Below are positions 1-10,981 of a DNA stretch of 64,000 bases, one piece after another. This DNA is from Ditylenchus dipsaci. Lineage: Eukaryota > Nematoda > Chromadorea > Rhabditida > Anguinidae. Each line of letters opens with the position of its first letter. Positions within the stretch are counted from its first letter, which is position 1. The stretch covers positions 62,001 through 126,000 of the forward strand of contig SADC01001152.1 of NCBI GenBank assembly GCA_004194705.1, given 5' to 3'. Under the pieces are notes generated by a model. The model made no database searches and was not told the origin of the DNA. It was given only the letters and a program-made list of their open reading frames with translations. A program made the translations under genes and the position numbers.

Positions 1-756
1 GTTAGGCCTTAGGCTTAGATGAAAAAATCTGCTTAGAGAAAAATACTCTTTGCAGGGGGGTGCACTTGGGTATCTGTCGTTGTGGTGTAGTGAAAGTCGA
101 ATAAATTGTCCCATCTGGCAATGTCAAGCAACGTTGGGCTCGACTAGTGAATGGTTTTATATTTTGAATAAATTTTAGATGCAAACAAAAAATAATTTGA
201 AAAATAATTATTGAATATTTTTATAGTAAAAAAGTGTCCCCCGTCAATTAAAAATTCGGAGATCCCGCTGCGTTCAAAACCATGGTCCTTTAAGATATCG
301 GGCCCATAGGCCAAAAAGTTAGGATGAGAAGGCTGATAAACCACAGGGAAAACCAAGCCATTTTTGCTATTTTGAAGGTGGCTTTTGCGTCACGGGTAAA
401 ATAGTGCTGGGTGCACACTCATTTTTTTACTCTAATTTTTAAATTTTCCCTGTTATAATGAATAGCTGAGAGGCTGAGGATCATTTTGATATCCAATCAT
501 GTGAATAAAAGCGGGCAAAAAATAGGGTGCGCATCCAGTAGTATTCGAACTTGTGACGTAGTTGATAGGCTCGCGATCTCAACAGATTTCATTTAAAGTC
601 GCATACTATGCAATGTAACCAAACTCCCATGGTAGAGTGAAAAACTTTCAACTCTCCTTGTTCCAATCCCTCATTCCAACTTTTTTACTTATAAAGGTCA
701 AGAAAATAACTATGAACACGTTGTATCAATCAATTGAGATCATTCATGTTTCTATG
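1..756. other. No gene seen; AT-rich intergenic sequence
   Basis: Only short open frames without recognisable domains are present. The stretch has no array, no clear inverted repeat and no splice-bounded coding segment that I could support. Its composition matches the repeat-derived sequence that surrounds it. Confidence 0.4.
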
Positions 757-758
757 TA

Positions 759-1185
759 CAGTCAAACCTCGATTTAGTGGCACCCCAAAGTTCGTTCCCG
801 CCTAGGGTCCGACACTTTTTTTAACCCAATTTGCAAAATATTTTATCGATTCTGTTATGACAGTCTGGTCGAAAATATCGTGAGGATTCCAATTTTGCCG
901 ATCGTTTTTTGAAAAGTAAACGAATTTTGGATTAAAAAAGTGAAACCTCGATATAGTGGCACCCCTTTTTTGAAAACAGGTGCCACTATATCGAGGTTTC
1001 ACTTTTTTAACCCAAAATTCGTTTACTTTTCAAAAAACGATAGGCAAAATCGGAATCCTCACGACATTTACGACCAGACTGTCATAACAGAATCGATAAA
1101 ATATTTTGAAAATTGGGTCGAAAAAAGTGTCGGACCCTAGGCGGGAACGAACTTTTGGGGGTGCCACTAAATCGAGGTTTGACTG
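759..1185. mobile_element. Foldback MITE, pogo/Tigger-like ends (CAGTCAAACCTCG)
   Basis: The two halves are reverse complements over almost the whole length, with arms of about 200 bp and a small central loop near 970. The ends read CAGTCAAACCTCG and CGAGGTTTGACTG, flanked on both sides by TA, which is the target duplication of Tc1/mariner/pogo elements. The element has no transposase. The short frames in it are the two mirror-image arms and are not genes. Related elements lie at 36364-36605, 46990-47392 and 54000-54169. Confidence 0.85.
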
Positions 1186-1608
1186 TATTGAATTTTCGGA
1201 GCATTTTACAACATATAAAATGGACGAGACTTTTTCTTCCCGCGTCTGGCTTTTTTCTGTCCGCTTTTAGCTTCTATCTGCCCGTTTTTTTGAGTTTATA
1301 TTAAATGGCTATTGCCGTCTCCGACAACGGTTGTCCGCCATCAATTCAAAAAGAGCACATAAAATTATTTTTAATATAAACTCAAAAACGGGCAGAAAAT
1401 ATATATGGATTTTTCTGGTGCAAAAAGATCTCTTTTCGGTGCAAAACGTCTCTTTTTTGGCGCATAAAAGTTTTGGTACGAAAAGGATCTATTTCGGTGC
1501 AAATCGGAGTTTTTTGCACCGAAATAGAGCCGATTTGCACCAAAATAGATCTTTTTTGCACCAAAACAATTTGCACTAAAAAGAAATCTTTTTGCACCAG
1601 AAAAATAC

Positions 1609-1749
1609 GGGGAGGAGCAAACTGGGCCATTTCAAACTGGGCCCATTCAAACTGGGCCAAAACTGGGCCCATTTTGAGGCCTAAAAATGGGCCCAGTTTT
1701 GGCCCAGTTTGAATGGGCCCAGTTTGAAATGGCCCAGTTTACTCCTCCC
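1609..1749. mobile_element. Small hAT-type foldback element built of GGGCCCAGTTTGAA words
   Basis: A near-perfect hairpin begins GGGGAGGAG and ends CTCCTCCC. The 8-bp flank AAAAATAC occurs immediately on both sides (1601-1608 and 1750-1757), as expected of a hAT-type target duplication. The inside is a repeated word around GGGCCCAGTTTGAA, which is itself largely self-complementary. The element lies in an outer palindromic stretch of TTGCACC-containing words (about 1400-1600). Confidence 0.75.
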
Positions 1750-1782
1750 AAAAATACATATCCGCAGAAAATGGGTTAAAAA

Positions 1783-1986
1783 CAGTGATGGAAATCGTAC
1801 TTTTTAAAAATATTTGTACTTTTTTTCAGGACCCAAAAAGTTTTTCAAAGTTTTCAGTCAAAATATATTTTTTGCTTCAAAATGGCAACAAGCACTGCGA
1901 AAAATATGATTTTTTGACGAAAAATAAACAAATTGTACTTTATTGGTCAAATGTACTTTTTTCAAAAATTTTCATTTCTATCTCTG
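1783..1986. mobile_element. hAT-type MITE with GTACTTTTT array
   Basis: The ends are CAGTGATGGAAAT and ATTTCTATCTCTG. The flanking octamers GTTAAAAA and GTTATAAA differ at one base, consistent with an aged 8-bp duplication. The word GTACTTTTT stands twice near each end. The core contains TGGCAACAAGCACTG, which recurs in the element at 29563-29755. There is no coding capacity. Confidence 0.7.
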
Positions 1987-1994
1987 GTTATAAA

Positions 1995-3016
1995 TAAATT
2001 ATAACATACTCAAACTGGTTTTTAGACACTCCAAACAAATAATGAACATGGGGGGAGGGAATTGGTTTTTATATCAAAGCAGGTCTGATTTTTGGGGAGG
2101 ATATATCAAAGTTTCTTTGAGGGGGGGGGGGGATAGGAGGCTATATCATAGTAGCGTCAAATTTTTGATAAAAAAACGGTTATCAAAATTAAATATGTCC
2201 AGAAATATTTAGGAAATATAAAAGCAAAAAAATATGCCAAAAATATGAAGTAACCATATTCCTTATTGATTTCTGCAAAAGTTCAGAAAACGTGTATTGA
2301 ATATGTTAGACTGTACTTGGCACAAAAAATATCCCAGAGTGCCCTACTCTCTCTCTGAACAACCAGCCAGCTTTTTATTGTCAAACTGGGAAGGGAAGTT
2401 TAATGCACAGCCTTGGGAGCAACATCATCTAGCTACAATACTGGTACAGAATGACTCAGCATACATTTTCTAAAGCTATTGATAATTTTCTGATCTCCTA
2501 AGAGGCAGTCGTTTTTTTTCTGTCTGCTTTCTTTTTTCTTCTCCGTCTGCTGCTATCCTTGCTCTCCACCAGGCTTGAGCCAAAGAAAGTCACTTATATT
2601 TTGTCTGTCAGATTCACAGGAATTTGTCGTGGTGAAAAAGCAAATTAAAAAGCGAAGTTGCTTGCAAGATTTTGCTCTACAGTTTTGCTTGTGACCGCTA
2701 GAAACATGTCTATAAAAATTGGCAACAAAGAAGCAAAACAAACACATACAAATATTGATTAATTTTTTCGTATATAACCGAAAGGCTAAAATTGATTTCA
2801 CGCAGTAAAATACTGTATTTTTGCAGTAAACTTATTTTTTCTCGCAGTAAATTTAAATTTTAAACAAAATACTCATTTCCTGCAGTAAATTGCTGATCTT
2901 TCCAACAGACAACAATGACAAATATCAACAACATACAGTTTTGCTACACAAATACAATCCAAGACATAACACAAAAATGTACAATGTTGAACAAACAATA
3001 TGAGATATGAAATTAC
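1995..3016. other. No gene seen; AT-rich with homopolymer tracts
   Basis: This stretch holds a G run near 2120, CT-rich tracts near 2350 and 2510, and short open frames with no domain. It could include the 3' part of the minus-strand gene whose exon lies at 3017-3202, but I found no splice-bounded continuation. Confidence 0.3.
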
Positions 3017-3650
3017 TTTGGTGACTTCCATGCAAGCGCCTTCATACCGAACTGATCCCACTGTTTTGTGTTGTGTTAAATTTAGTACCAAGTGAACGGC
3101 TGTTTGAGCGACAATAGACGGATGCAGAGGCAGGCAATCCACATCATGCGACGTATTGATTCGGATCGGACGATGAAGGGAAGAGGCTAGCTCAATTTGC
3201 ACCTGAACTCGTTAGTTTTAAATTGGATAAACATTTCTTTACTAAATTTAAGAAAAAAATTCTAAGGCGAAAACTTTCTTCTCCTTCACGAAACAAGCTC
3301 ACTGCGGATCCTTCGTGAGCTGAGACCATCTGGTGACCACCAGCAAAGAATCCCAGGTAGACACCCCAATGGAACTAAGTTAATTATGCAGATACATGAT
3401 CGAGATAAATAAGAAAGGGTGCATCTAACCAAGCTTATTCCGAAAGGCATCTCTGGCAAGTCTCCCACTTTCAAATTGTCGGATTCATACTGGATGAGAT
3501 GCTCCCACTGTCATAATACTGCGACACAAAATTAAAATACGTAGGCTAAAAATTCGGCGTTTTAGAAGTTTGCCTGTAAATTATGCAGTTCACCCCAGTT
3601 GAAGGGATCTCTTCCACATAAACCTTTGCATCTGCGATTGTATCGGCCAT
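3017..3650 (-). CDS. Unidentified multi-exon gene, minus strand
   Basis: The best-supported piece is an exon at 3202-3017: 62 codons, open throughout, bounded by a TTCAG acceptor and a GTAATTTC donor. It encodes a varied, non-repetitive peptide (begins VQIELASSLHRP, ends GACMEVTK). Upstream on the same strand an open segment around 3390-3290 reads FHWGVYLGFFAGGHQMVSAH, and another around 3490-3430 ends PEMPFGISL at a GTTAG donor. A possible start is ATG at 3650 (MADTIADAKVYVEE). Phases between these pieces do not all agree, so the model is provisional. Amino-acid composition is protein-like, unlike the arrays around it. I do not recognise the family and give no function. Confidence 0.3.
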
Positions 3651-3867
3651 TTTTGTCTTTTGAGATCTTCAGCTTACTTCTAGCGCTATAAATCAAGTTA
3701 TACCTCATGATGGCTTTGATATCTTTTAAATACACGTCCTTCTCTAGACATGAGTAAAACTTTGGACAATGTGGACAATGTGAAAGTTCTTTACTAGATT
3801 ATGTGCTGATAGTTACAGGTAACACCAATGAAACGGAAAATTGTGAATTCATGATTTTGTTTTTAAG

Positions 3868-3999
3868 GTACTTGATGCTGATTGGAATTCAAACGAACAA
3901 GAGGCGCCACTAAGACCTATTCTTGTAAGCCGCCAATTAATAGAAGAAGACCACATGCGGAAGCCAAACAAGACGCCCCACAGGATGCAGAAGGAAATG
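3868..3999 (+). CDS. Possible internal exon of an unidentified gene
   Basis: An AAG acceptor is followed by 44 open codons ending exactly at a GTGAGTA donor. The peptide is hydrophilic and acidic-to-basic (contains SRQLIEEDHMRKP). No neighbouring exon could be joined to it, so it may be chance. Confidence 0.2.
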
Positions 4000-4483
4000 G
4001 TGAGTACCTGTTGTTAAACTTAATTCATCAAAACAAAACTGTGGTGCTACGAGCGAGAATATTACATGCAGTACATGCCAATCGGTAATATATATTAAAG
4101 GAGCGTTTTTTTTCTATGCTGGTGCATTTCTGGCTATTGAAGAAATCCAAAACAGTTGTTATTCATATCTTGAGTTTCTTGATGTCGATTGGCTAATAGC
4201 TGATGAAAATTTGACATTCTTGCACTCGGCCGGCTTAAGTGGACATATGCATTACAGAGCAACATAAAGCATTGTCAGAACACTACCACCAAACGGCACA
4301 TCATGGCTGACCAACATAGAGGGAGGATCCAGATCATGAACTCGCTACATAGACTCGCCACATCATCTTGATCAAAATTATTTTTAAACCATTGAAAGTC
4401 GGATGCGGCGAATACCTGAAAAATATGGCGGAGAAGTATACAGATGAAAAAGGCAGTAATGGCTAACCGTCCTAGACAAAATT

Positions 4484-4577
4484 CGGTTCTTTTCCTTTAT
4501 CCGGATGACCTCTATAAAATACTTATAGAGTTATAGAGGTCTTTTATAGAGGTCATCCGGATAAAGGAAAAGAACCC
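4484..4577. repeat. 94-bp hairpin
   Basis: The arm GGTTCTTTTCCTTTATCCGG is repeated in reverse complement at the right end, with the inner words TAGAGGTC and GACCTCTA also paired. No target duplication was clear. Confidence 0.7.
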
Positions 4578-4919
4578 AAAATTCTTTTGCAGCAAGCTGA
4601 TATTTCACTGACTAGCGACTGTCCATTGAGCTGAGTATGAGTTCCAACACTGCTTGGCCAAGCCTAAAGTTCACCATTGGATAAGTATAGCCAAGACATA
4701 GGAAGAGATTCATCCAACTTGCGTTGCTCCGTATAATCGCCTAAAGAGGATGCACATTCAGATGAACGTTGTAGATAATGATTCAAATGACTGACCATAG
4801 AGGACTTTGATAGACAGCAAGCCTTCTACTACCAGTGATGCCACTTTGTTGATTTTTCAATCATAGAAAAAAAAATTGGCATGATAGGTTGCTGGCTTGC
4901 CATAGAATCGATAAAAATG

Positions 4920-5280
4920 GGTGCAGGCCGTTTCGTCGCCAGAATTTTCGTCGCCACATTTTCCGTCGCCACAATTTTCGTCGCCACAGTTTTCGTCGCC
5001 CACAATTTTCGTCGCCCACAATTTTCGTCGCCGGCATATTTTTGTCGCCGGTATATTTTTGTCGGCACAGTTATCTATTGATTTTACGTTTTTAGCGTCG
5101 TTACGACCTGTTACGACGCTAAAATAGCTAAAACGCTAAATCAATAGAAAACTGTGTAAAAATTGTGGGCGACGAAAATTGTGGCGACGAAAATCGTGGG
5201 CGACGAAAACTGTGGCGACGAAAATTGTGGCGACGAAAAATGTGGCGACGAAAATTCTGGCGACGAAACGGCCTGCACCC
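4920..5280. mobile_element. Foldback element made of GTCGCCACAATTTTC words
   Basis: The left arm is a tandem array of TTTTCGTCGCCACAA-type words and the right arm is its reverse complement. The centre near 5100 is also palindromic. The outer boundaries GGTGCAGGCC and GGCCTGCACCC are flanked by the octamer TAAAAATG on both sides (4912-4919, 5281-5288). All open frames here are array translations (RRHNFRR-type repeats) and should not be annotated as proteins. Confidence 0.75.
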
Positions 5281-5288
5281 TAAAAATG

Positions 5289-5579
5289 GGCAAAGCTTTT
5301 CCGTGCTGCAAAAAGACTTTTTTTTGCTCCCAAAGGACTTTTTTTTGCCGCAAAAGGACTTTTTCTCAAAAAAGCGCATTTTTTAATTTTGAGAAGAGTT
5401 TCGAGGAGAAGCTGAAAATGCATAAGAATCACTCGTTGCTCACATAGTAACGACAAAACAAAGATACCAATGGCTATTGACTCAAAGGTCACTAGCAAAA
5501 TAGTCTATTGGCCAGACCCCTTCCAGGTAAATCGACATAAAAAAAACACAAGCGGAAACAATGAAAACAGAAATAAAAC
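5289..5579. repeat. AAAAAGGAC-type word repeats, no gene
   Basis: Short words such as GCAAAAGGACTTTTT repeat at about 5310-5370. The rest is AT-rich and has no supportable gene. Confidence 0.4.
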
Positions 5580-5692
5580 AGTCAAAATGATTTCAAAAAC
5601 GATTTTGAAATTCAAATCTCTGGCGTGCCTGGTACCCGCCAATTTGAAATGCAGGAATTATTCCATCGGGCGCGAGCATGCCCCTTCAAGTC
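5580..5692 (+). repeat. Third copy of the GVPGT repeat fragment
   Basis: About 110 bp closely match the segments inside 23175-23806 (reverse) and 26350-26982 (forward). The encoded peptide core [11 protein letters not shown] is preserved, with a few amino-acid changes. Only this part of the repeat is present. See the inverted-repeat arms in the IYD intron. Confidence 0.75.
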
Positions 5693-6080
5693 AATTTACT
5701 GCGGTAAAATATGCGGCGAAATTTTCCTTGAACTGAAATGTCACTAGATTCAAATTTTGAAACGCTGTGACACCGGTGTCGAATTGTAGCATATTTTGGC
5801 GTATTTTGGCACTGCTGCCGGTGAAAAGTCTGCGCCGGTGCCAGACCAGTGTTTTCAACATGCCTTGAACACTGATAAGAAGCTACTTAAGAAGCTCGTA
5901 ACCAAGTTTTAAAAAAATGGATGGGAGTTTGGTAAGGAGAATGTTCAGTTCGGCCTGTATACTGTCTAAATCGAACAAAAAATTATTAAAGCGAATAATA
6001 AATTTATTCACAATTTATTATGGTTTAAATTTCTTTGAAATCCTACCCATAAAAATTTGGCTTTTTAAGTTAGTCATAAT
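5693..6080. other. No gene seen
   Basis: AT-rich sequence with no splice-bounded open segment, array or inverted repeat that I could support. Confidence 0.4.
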
Positions 6081-6089
6081 GGAATTACA

Positions 6090-6780
6090 TTAGAAATACA
6101 TATCCAAACCACGTAAGCACACGGAAACCACCAGGATGGGGCTCAAACCACGTGTGAACAATAAAACAACTAATATCGGCGCCAAACCACATGGCGTGGT
6201 AGGATATGTAGGTGGCCTGGTAGGGTACGTAAGTGCGCTGATAAGGTATGTGGGTACACTGGTAGGGTAGATAAATCGCATGCTAGGGTAAGTAGGTGGC
6301 CTGTTAGGGTACGTGGGTCGGCTGGTAGGGCAGATAAATAGGGCAGGTAGGTGACATGGTAGAGTATGTATGTGGCCAGGTAGTGTATGTATATGGCCTG
6401 CTAGGGTGTTAAGTGGCCAGGTAGGTTATGTAGATGGCCGGTTAGGGTAGGCAGGTGGCTACCGAAGGTATTTAGGTGGCTTTATGAGGTAGGTATGTGG
6501 TCGAGTAGCATAGTTAGGTGGTCGAGTCGGTTGAGGTAGGTAGTTCCTATTGGTCTCTTATCGTCGCCAGCGAAGGTGTTCAGGTAGTTAGTCAGACAGG
6601 GAAGGCAGGTGGCCTGGTAGGATAGGTGAGTGGTAAGGTAAGTAGGTAGATGGTCAGGTAGGGTATGTAGGTGGCAAGCGGGGTAAGTAGTTGGCCAAGT
6701 AGGGTAGCTCAGTAGAGTAGATGGTGGCATGGTAAAGAAGATAGGTTGTGTGGAACGGCAAGTAGGTGGGCTGGGAGTGG
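6090..6780. repeat. Degenerate GTAGGTGGCCTGGTAGGG minisatellite
   Basis: Roughly 20-24 bp units around GTAGGTGGCCTGGTAGGGTA are repeated with many substitutions over about 700 bp. The open frames read LPTYPT/PTYLP-type simple peptides and are by-products of the repeat. The borders (6090-6190 and 6790-7010) carry related words such as CACCAGGATGGGC. Confidence 0.75.
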
Positions 6781-7269
6781 CTGGGTGGTCAAGTCGGACC
6801 GCCACAAGGGTGCTGGAAGCACCAGGATGGGCCTGAAGCCACGTGGACACACCCGAACCACCAAAATCGGCCTCTAACTACCAAGATCGGCTCGAAAGCA
6901 CCAGATGGGTGGTATAGCCGGATCACGAGGATAACGTCGGATTCACGTTGGCACTTCCGAACCACCAGAATGGGCCCTAGATCACGCGGGCACACCCTTA
7001 TCACGAGGATGGGTACCAAAGAAAGGAAAGAAAGCATGGCGGTACTCAGCATGATATGTCAAAGCTATTCCGGTGATACGCCGCGTAGCGGGGTGGCGCC
7101 TTCTAGTTTCTTTATAATTCATTCTTGACATAAAAAAGACCGTACGTCCAGAAGATACATTCTTGTACAGAATTTTACGCTGAACACGATGGTGAAAAAA
7201 AAGTTTACAAAAAGTTACCATATGGTGTTCGCTGCCCTTGTGTACCGACAAAGTCACGATTTTTATCTA

Positions 7270-8534
7270 CCGTATCCGCTCTAATTATAGACCCGGGTCT
7301 ATAATTTTTCAACCCCCCTCGAGGGGGGTCTATAATTAGAGAGGGGTCTATAATTAGAGAGGGGTCTATAATTTTTCAACCGCTTAAAATCTGAGAATTT
7401 ATATAAAATGTTCCGAATGAAATATTTTTATTTAATACATAATAACATAACCGATCTCATTCAATCGACACATCACTTTCATAGCCATTTTCCTGATCTT
7501 CATATTCATCGATTTCCTTCAAAGGCAGCATTTCCACATCTGCATCTTCTCGGGCTTGTTGCAAAAGAATTCGTCCATTAGAAGCTGGGCCATGTTGCTT
7601 GAAGCAATGAATCGAATCATCTTCTGATCCGTCCAGAGCATTTGTAATTCCTAAGAAAAACAATCACAAAACACTTTGAAGAGATGGGGTAAATGTATAC
7701 CACAAGTTTCGAAGGAACTTGCAATCATCTCTTTAGTCAAACTTTGCCATGCTTCATAGATCCACTGAAGATAGACATCTGCCGCAAAAGCACGCGGGTT
7801 ATTCTGGACTGTAAAATTCCCGATCCCCGTTTACCATCCAATTGTCATACAGTTGCTGTATCTTGAAAAGCGTGCCTTTCCAAAAATTTTTGCAACCATC
7901 CTTCCCTTGCCTTAAATGACAAGAGTGGAATTCTATCACAATTAGTGAAAAGGCTTACTGCAAACTTTGTTTCCTTTTACAAACCAATTGCAGGCTGGAA
8001 GATTTGCTGAGCTCTAGCCATTATCATTGTGCGGGAGACCTTCATTTTAAGAACTCTTCTTTCTTGACCCATCCTGCTAATAGCATGTCGAAATCCTTAT
8101 CTAAAAGAGGACGACCAGCACCAGCGAGATTTCTCTTTTGACCCCCTTTTACAGTATCCCTGCAGAAACGTAAGATTTGGTCTTTTGCGACTTCTTTGAA
8201 ACACCTATCAGACCCAGAGCCACTGTTTCATCATCGCTTTCGATTTGCTTCACAATTGCTTGATCTCCCCATCCCATATGATCTTCGTCATCACCATACA
8301 GCCACGAATCAAAAACTTTTTTACAAAGCACAGCAAAGGCACACAAACACAAAAAGCAACAACATAGAACAACTGATTTAGAGTCTAATTTTCCTATGCT
8401 TACCAAACTGACAGTTTAAACGATTTTTTTAGGTTTTTTGAACAGTAAGACAGTGTAGGCAAAATGGCTTAGGGGGGTCTATAATTAGAGAGGGTCTATA
8501 ATTAGAGAGTGGTCTATAATTAGAGCGGATACGG
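7270..8534 (-). mobile_element. Internally deleted pogo/Tc5-like transposon, TACCGTAT ends
   Basis: The terminal inverted repeats start CCGTATCCGCTCTAATTATA and are flanked by TA on both sides. Multiple copies of TCTATAATTAGAGAGGGG stand just inside both ends. The interior still carries transposase fragments on the minus strand (next entry) but not the central catalytic DDE region. It is probably the closest relative in this window of the many TACCGTAT MITEs, and could once have been moved by the same transposase. Confidence 0.8.
7457..8406 (-). pseudogene. CENPB-HTH pogo/Tc5 transposase remnant (DDE region missing)
   Basis: Reading on the minus strand, an acidic N-terminal segment (8406-8149) is followed by a segment with GRPLLDKDFDMLL, VSRTMIMARAQQIF and KGWLQKFLERHAF. 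These fit the helix-turn-helix of CENPB/Tc5 transposases, whose hallmark is K-G-W-L-x-x-F-x-x-R-H. It then passes directly to the C-terminal part with FAADVYLQWIYEAW and GITNALDGSEDD, typical of the end of pogo-like DDE proteins. The roughly 200-residue catalytic domain expected between them is absent around 7830. Several frame changes occur, so the gene cannot make an active enzyme. It ends at 7457 with an acidic tail. Confidence 0.7.
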
Positions 8535-8659
8535 TATGCAACTTTAAAGAGATAGACCATGCAAATTTTTATAACAGATCAAACTAGTTTCATGTGCAAA
8601 AGAAAACGTGACCCTACTATAAAATACCACCGACCCTACCGCCCCCCCCCCACCCCCAA

Positions 8660-9290
8660 ATTTTTTTTTTCAAAATCATGTTCTAACCATTCCTAAGTAA
8701 TTTTTATGCGCTAAAACGATAAAAAAGTTGTTTTCAGACATTTTCTGACCAAATTAGTCGATTAAAAAAAAAATTTTTTGGCCAAATTTGGACATTTTCG
8801 GGGGTTTTACCTCATTTTGGTCACTGGAGCTAGGCAAAAAGAGCCTATATATGCATTTTATGGTCAAGAGTCCTTCTCGGAATCATGTCTAAGGTAAGTT
8901 CACATTATTGAAGTGAATCATGAAAAAAGTATTACAGTAGTTGACATTCATTTCTTTAAAATTCATTCCCCCTTCGGGGGCGCAGGGGGCTGAGAGTTAG
9001 AGATGCGCACACCCACATACCTTAGACGCAAATCACTCGAAAGTGACTCTGGATGCATAAAAACAATATGCATACCAGAGTTTCTTTATGCGGTAGGCCC
9101 CAGTTAACAAAACTATGTTCAAATCCCATCTTTTTAGGTCTCTAGGTACCATTTTCAGGTGATTTACCTTGGTTCCCCAAAGCAAAAAGTCGAATTTTGG
9201 TCAAAATTTTTTTTTCCAAAAATCAACTTTTTAGGTCGGAAAATGCCCGAAAACACCTTTCACTGGAGCTAGGCAAAAAGAGCCTATATA
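8660..9290. repeat. Dispersed repeat cluster (CACTGGAGCTAGGCAAAAAG family)
   Basis: The word CACTGGAGCTAGGCAAAAAG occurs at about 8822 and 9259, and in reverse near 19510-19535. A block with GATGCGCACACCCACATACC at about 9003 recurs at 59570. A block TTCTAACCATTCCTAAGTAA near 8680 recurs in variant form at about 9560 and 17160. These are fragments of dispersed elements and carry no gene. Confidence 0.55.
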
Positions 9291-9294
9291 AAAG

Positions 9295-9368
9295 AGCCGT
9301 CGCCGCCGCCTCCGCCGTGGCGGCGGAGGCAGCGGCGACGGCGGCGGTGCCGGCGGAGGCGGCGGCGA
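9295..9368. repeat. CCG/CGG triplet palindrome
   Basis: About 70 bp of GCC/CGG triplets are arranged as a rough inverted repeat around GCCGTGGCGG. They form a GC island in AT-rich sequence. In frame they would read as poly-Ala, but there is no gene context. Confidence 0.7.
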
Positions 9369-9369
9369 T

Positions 9370-10250
9370 CCAACTATGTTTGGAGTGTTAAGCAAACCGT
9401 CGAAAGTGAATTCTAAAAATCATCTTTGCCTGAAGCTTTGATTTCGCTGAGGAAACCTCAACTTCTGATACTGAATTCGTGTTCAGCATGGCCAATTTAC
9501 TTTATAAACTCCGGCGCTAGTAGCGAATAATCCCCCCCCCCCAACAATTTTTTTTTTCAAAATCAGGTTTTTACCATTTCTAAGTAACTTTTATGCGCTG
9601 AAACCCCGTCGCACCCCATACCACATAAACCGACATTAAAAATAAAACTAACACTTACTTTTTTTCGGCTTTTTTTCTAGAGATAAGTCTCAAATCTTAT
9701 AACACTTTTTTCTAATCAGAAATTCCTCAGCTTTCTAACGCACAGAACTTCAAAAAACTACATTTTTCGTGCCTACGACAGCTTTTAAAAAATTTCAGGT
9801 TGGCTAAACTGACATGTCAGTGTCACTGTCAATTATGAAACACTGGTCCTATCATACACTGGCCTACCCTTGCCTAATTCTTAAGCCTAAAAAATAAAAT
9901 ATTTTGAGAAAAAATTGTGCCAAAAACAACGGGGGACCAAGCACTTTTTTGAAAATGTTTTACAAAAATAAACAACAGGGGGATCAAGGCATATTTTTGC
10001 GTGTACCCTGGATGTTATCTGCAACCGTTGTTGAATCTGAAAGCCGAAACTATCAATGTTCCATACCCATTCAAAACCTTATCTACTTATGTGACACAAC
10101 CGCGACAAAGTTCTGTTTTGCATCACATCCGACTCCGAAAAGGTTCGCGATGTCACCGACCTTTTTTTCGTGTTTGCCCTAAACGAACAAGAGCAGGTGT
10201 CATATCTTGAATTTAAAAAAGTCGATTTAGGCAGAAAAATATAACAAAAG
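9370..10250. other. No gene seen; repeat fragments
   Basis: The stretch contains C- and T-homopolymers near 9530-9560 and two copies of the dispersed motif GGGGGACCAAGG (about 9930 and 9978). I found no supportable gene. Confidence 0.4.
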
Positions 10251-10254
10251 ACCG

Positions 10255-10580
10255 AGGGGGTAGAATCTTTAACCACCCCTGCAAGGGGTACAGATTTTAT
10301 TGGAAAAAGTGTACCCCTGGGTAAAGGGTAGAGTCGGTAATCAATAGTTGGGGGTATAACTATTCATTACCGAGAGGGTAGGGGTAGGGGTGATACCCTA
10401 CCTTTACCCCCTACCCCTTGGTACTGATTACCAAAATGAGGGGTAGGGGGTGAAGGGTAATAGGGGGTAGAAACTATTGATTACCACCTAACTATCGATT
10501 ACGATTATTGATTACGGGTTAATGAAGGGGGTAAAGGGTAGGGGTAGGGGTATTACCCCGTACCCCAAATTGATTACCAG
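10255..10580. repeat. GGGGTAGGGG and TATTGATTAC word array
   Basis: Words of the type GGGTAGGGGTAGGGG and CTATTGATTACC alternate in both orientations, so the block can fold on itself. It resembles the interior of the hAT-type foldback elements, but I could not find a clean pair of ends with a target duplication. Confidence 0.55.
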
Positions 10581-10872
10581 TCCAGGTGGCGTCGAACGTG
10601 CGCACCATTTGGCCCGAAAAGCACAAAAGCTGACCCACTGCAACACCGAGGTCACTTTTTTCAAACCTGAATGGCTTTGTAAATGGCTTTTTTCCTCAAT
10701 GGCTTCTTCTTTAAGTTCGGCAGCGTGTCGTCTAACTGAGATCCTGTTTTCATGGGCATTTATCATGGTTGATGCGTAATACTATTATTGTGGTGTGGAG
10801 AGATAGTACGGTCACTTTATTACTTCACAGCAAAAGTAGTAAAAAGAAAGGAACAAAGCTACATTTCGAACC

Positions 10873-10878
10873 TTTATT
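10873..10878 (-). terminator. Polyadenylation signal AATAAA
   Basis: AATAAA on the minus strand lies about 105 bp after the stop at 10982 of the minus-strand gene at 10982-12361. Position and strand fit cleavage and polyadenylation of that transcript. Confidence 0.4.
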
Positions 10879-10981
10879 TACATCTTACTTCCAAAACAAC
10901 AAATACAACGGATCAATACATTCAACAGCAGACAAGGGTGCGTTTTTGACTGAATACTGAGAAACATATTAACTCCCCTCA

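Noticed and set aside
802..1140. Two 66-codon frames on opposite strands with almost the same protein (KPRYSGT...SVGP)
   Set aside because: They are the two arms of one foldback MITE, so the similarity is a consequence of the palindrome and not of a gene pair.
4829..5447. Several overlapping frames with RRHNFRRP or GDENCGDE repeats, resembling pentapeptide-like proteins
   Set aside because: They are the tandem word GTCGCCACAATTTTC read in different frames of a palindrome. No gene signals are present.
7457..7663. Functional acidic small protein
   Set aside because: GITNALDGSEDD and the acidic end match the C-terminus of pogo-like transposases, and the rest of the protein is fragmentary inside the same transposon.
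9295..9368. Poly-alanine protein or triplet-expansion gene
   Set aside because: The CGG/CCG block is short and palindromic, and it lies among dispersed repeats without exon context.
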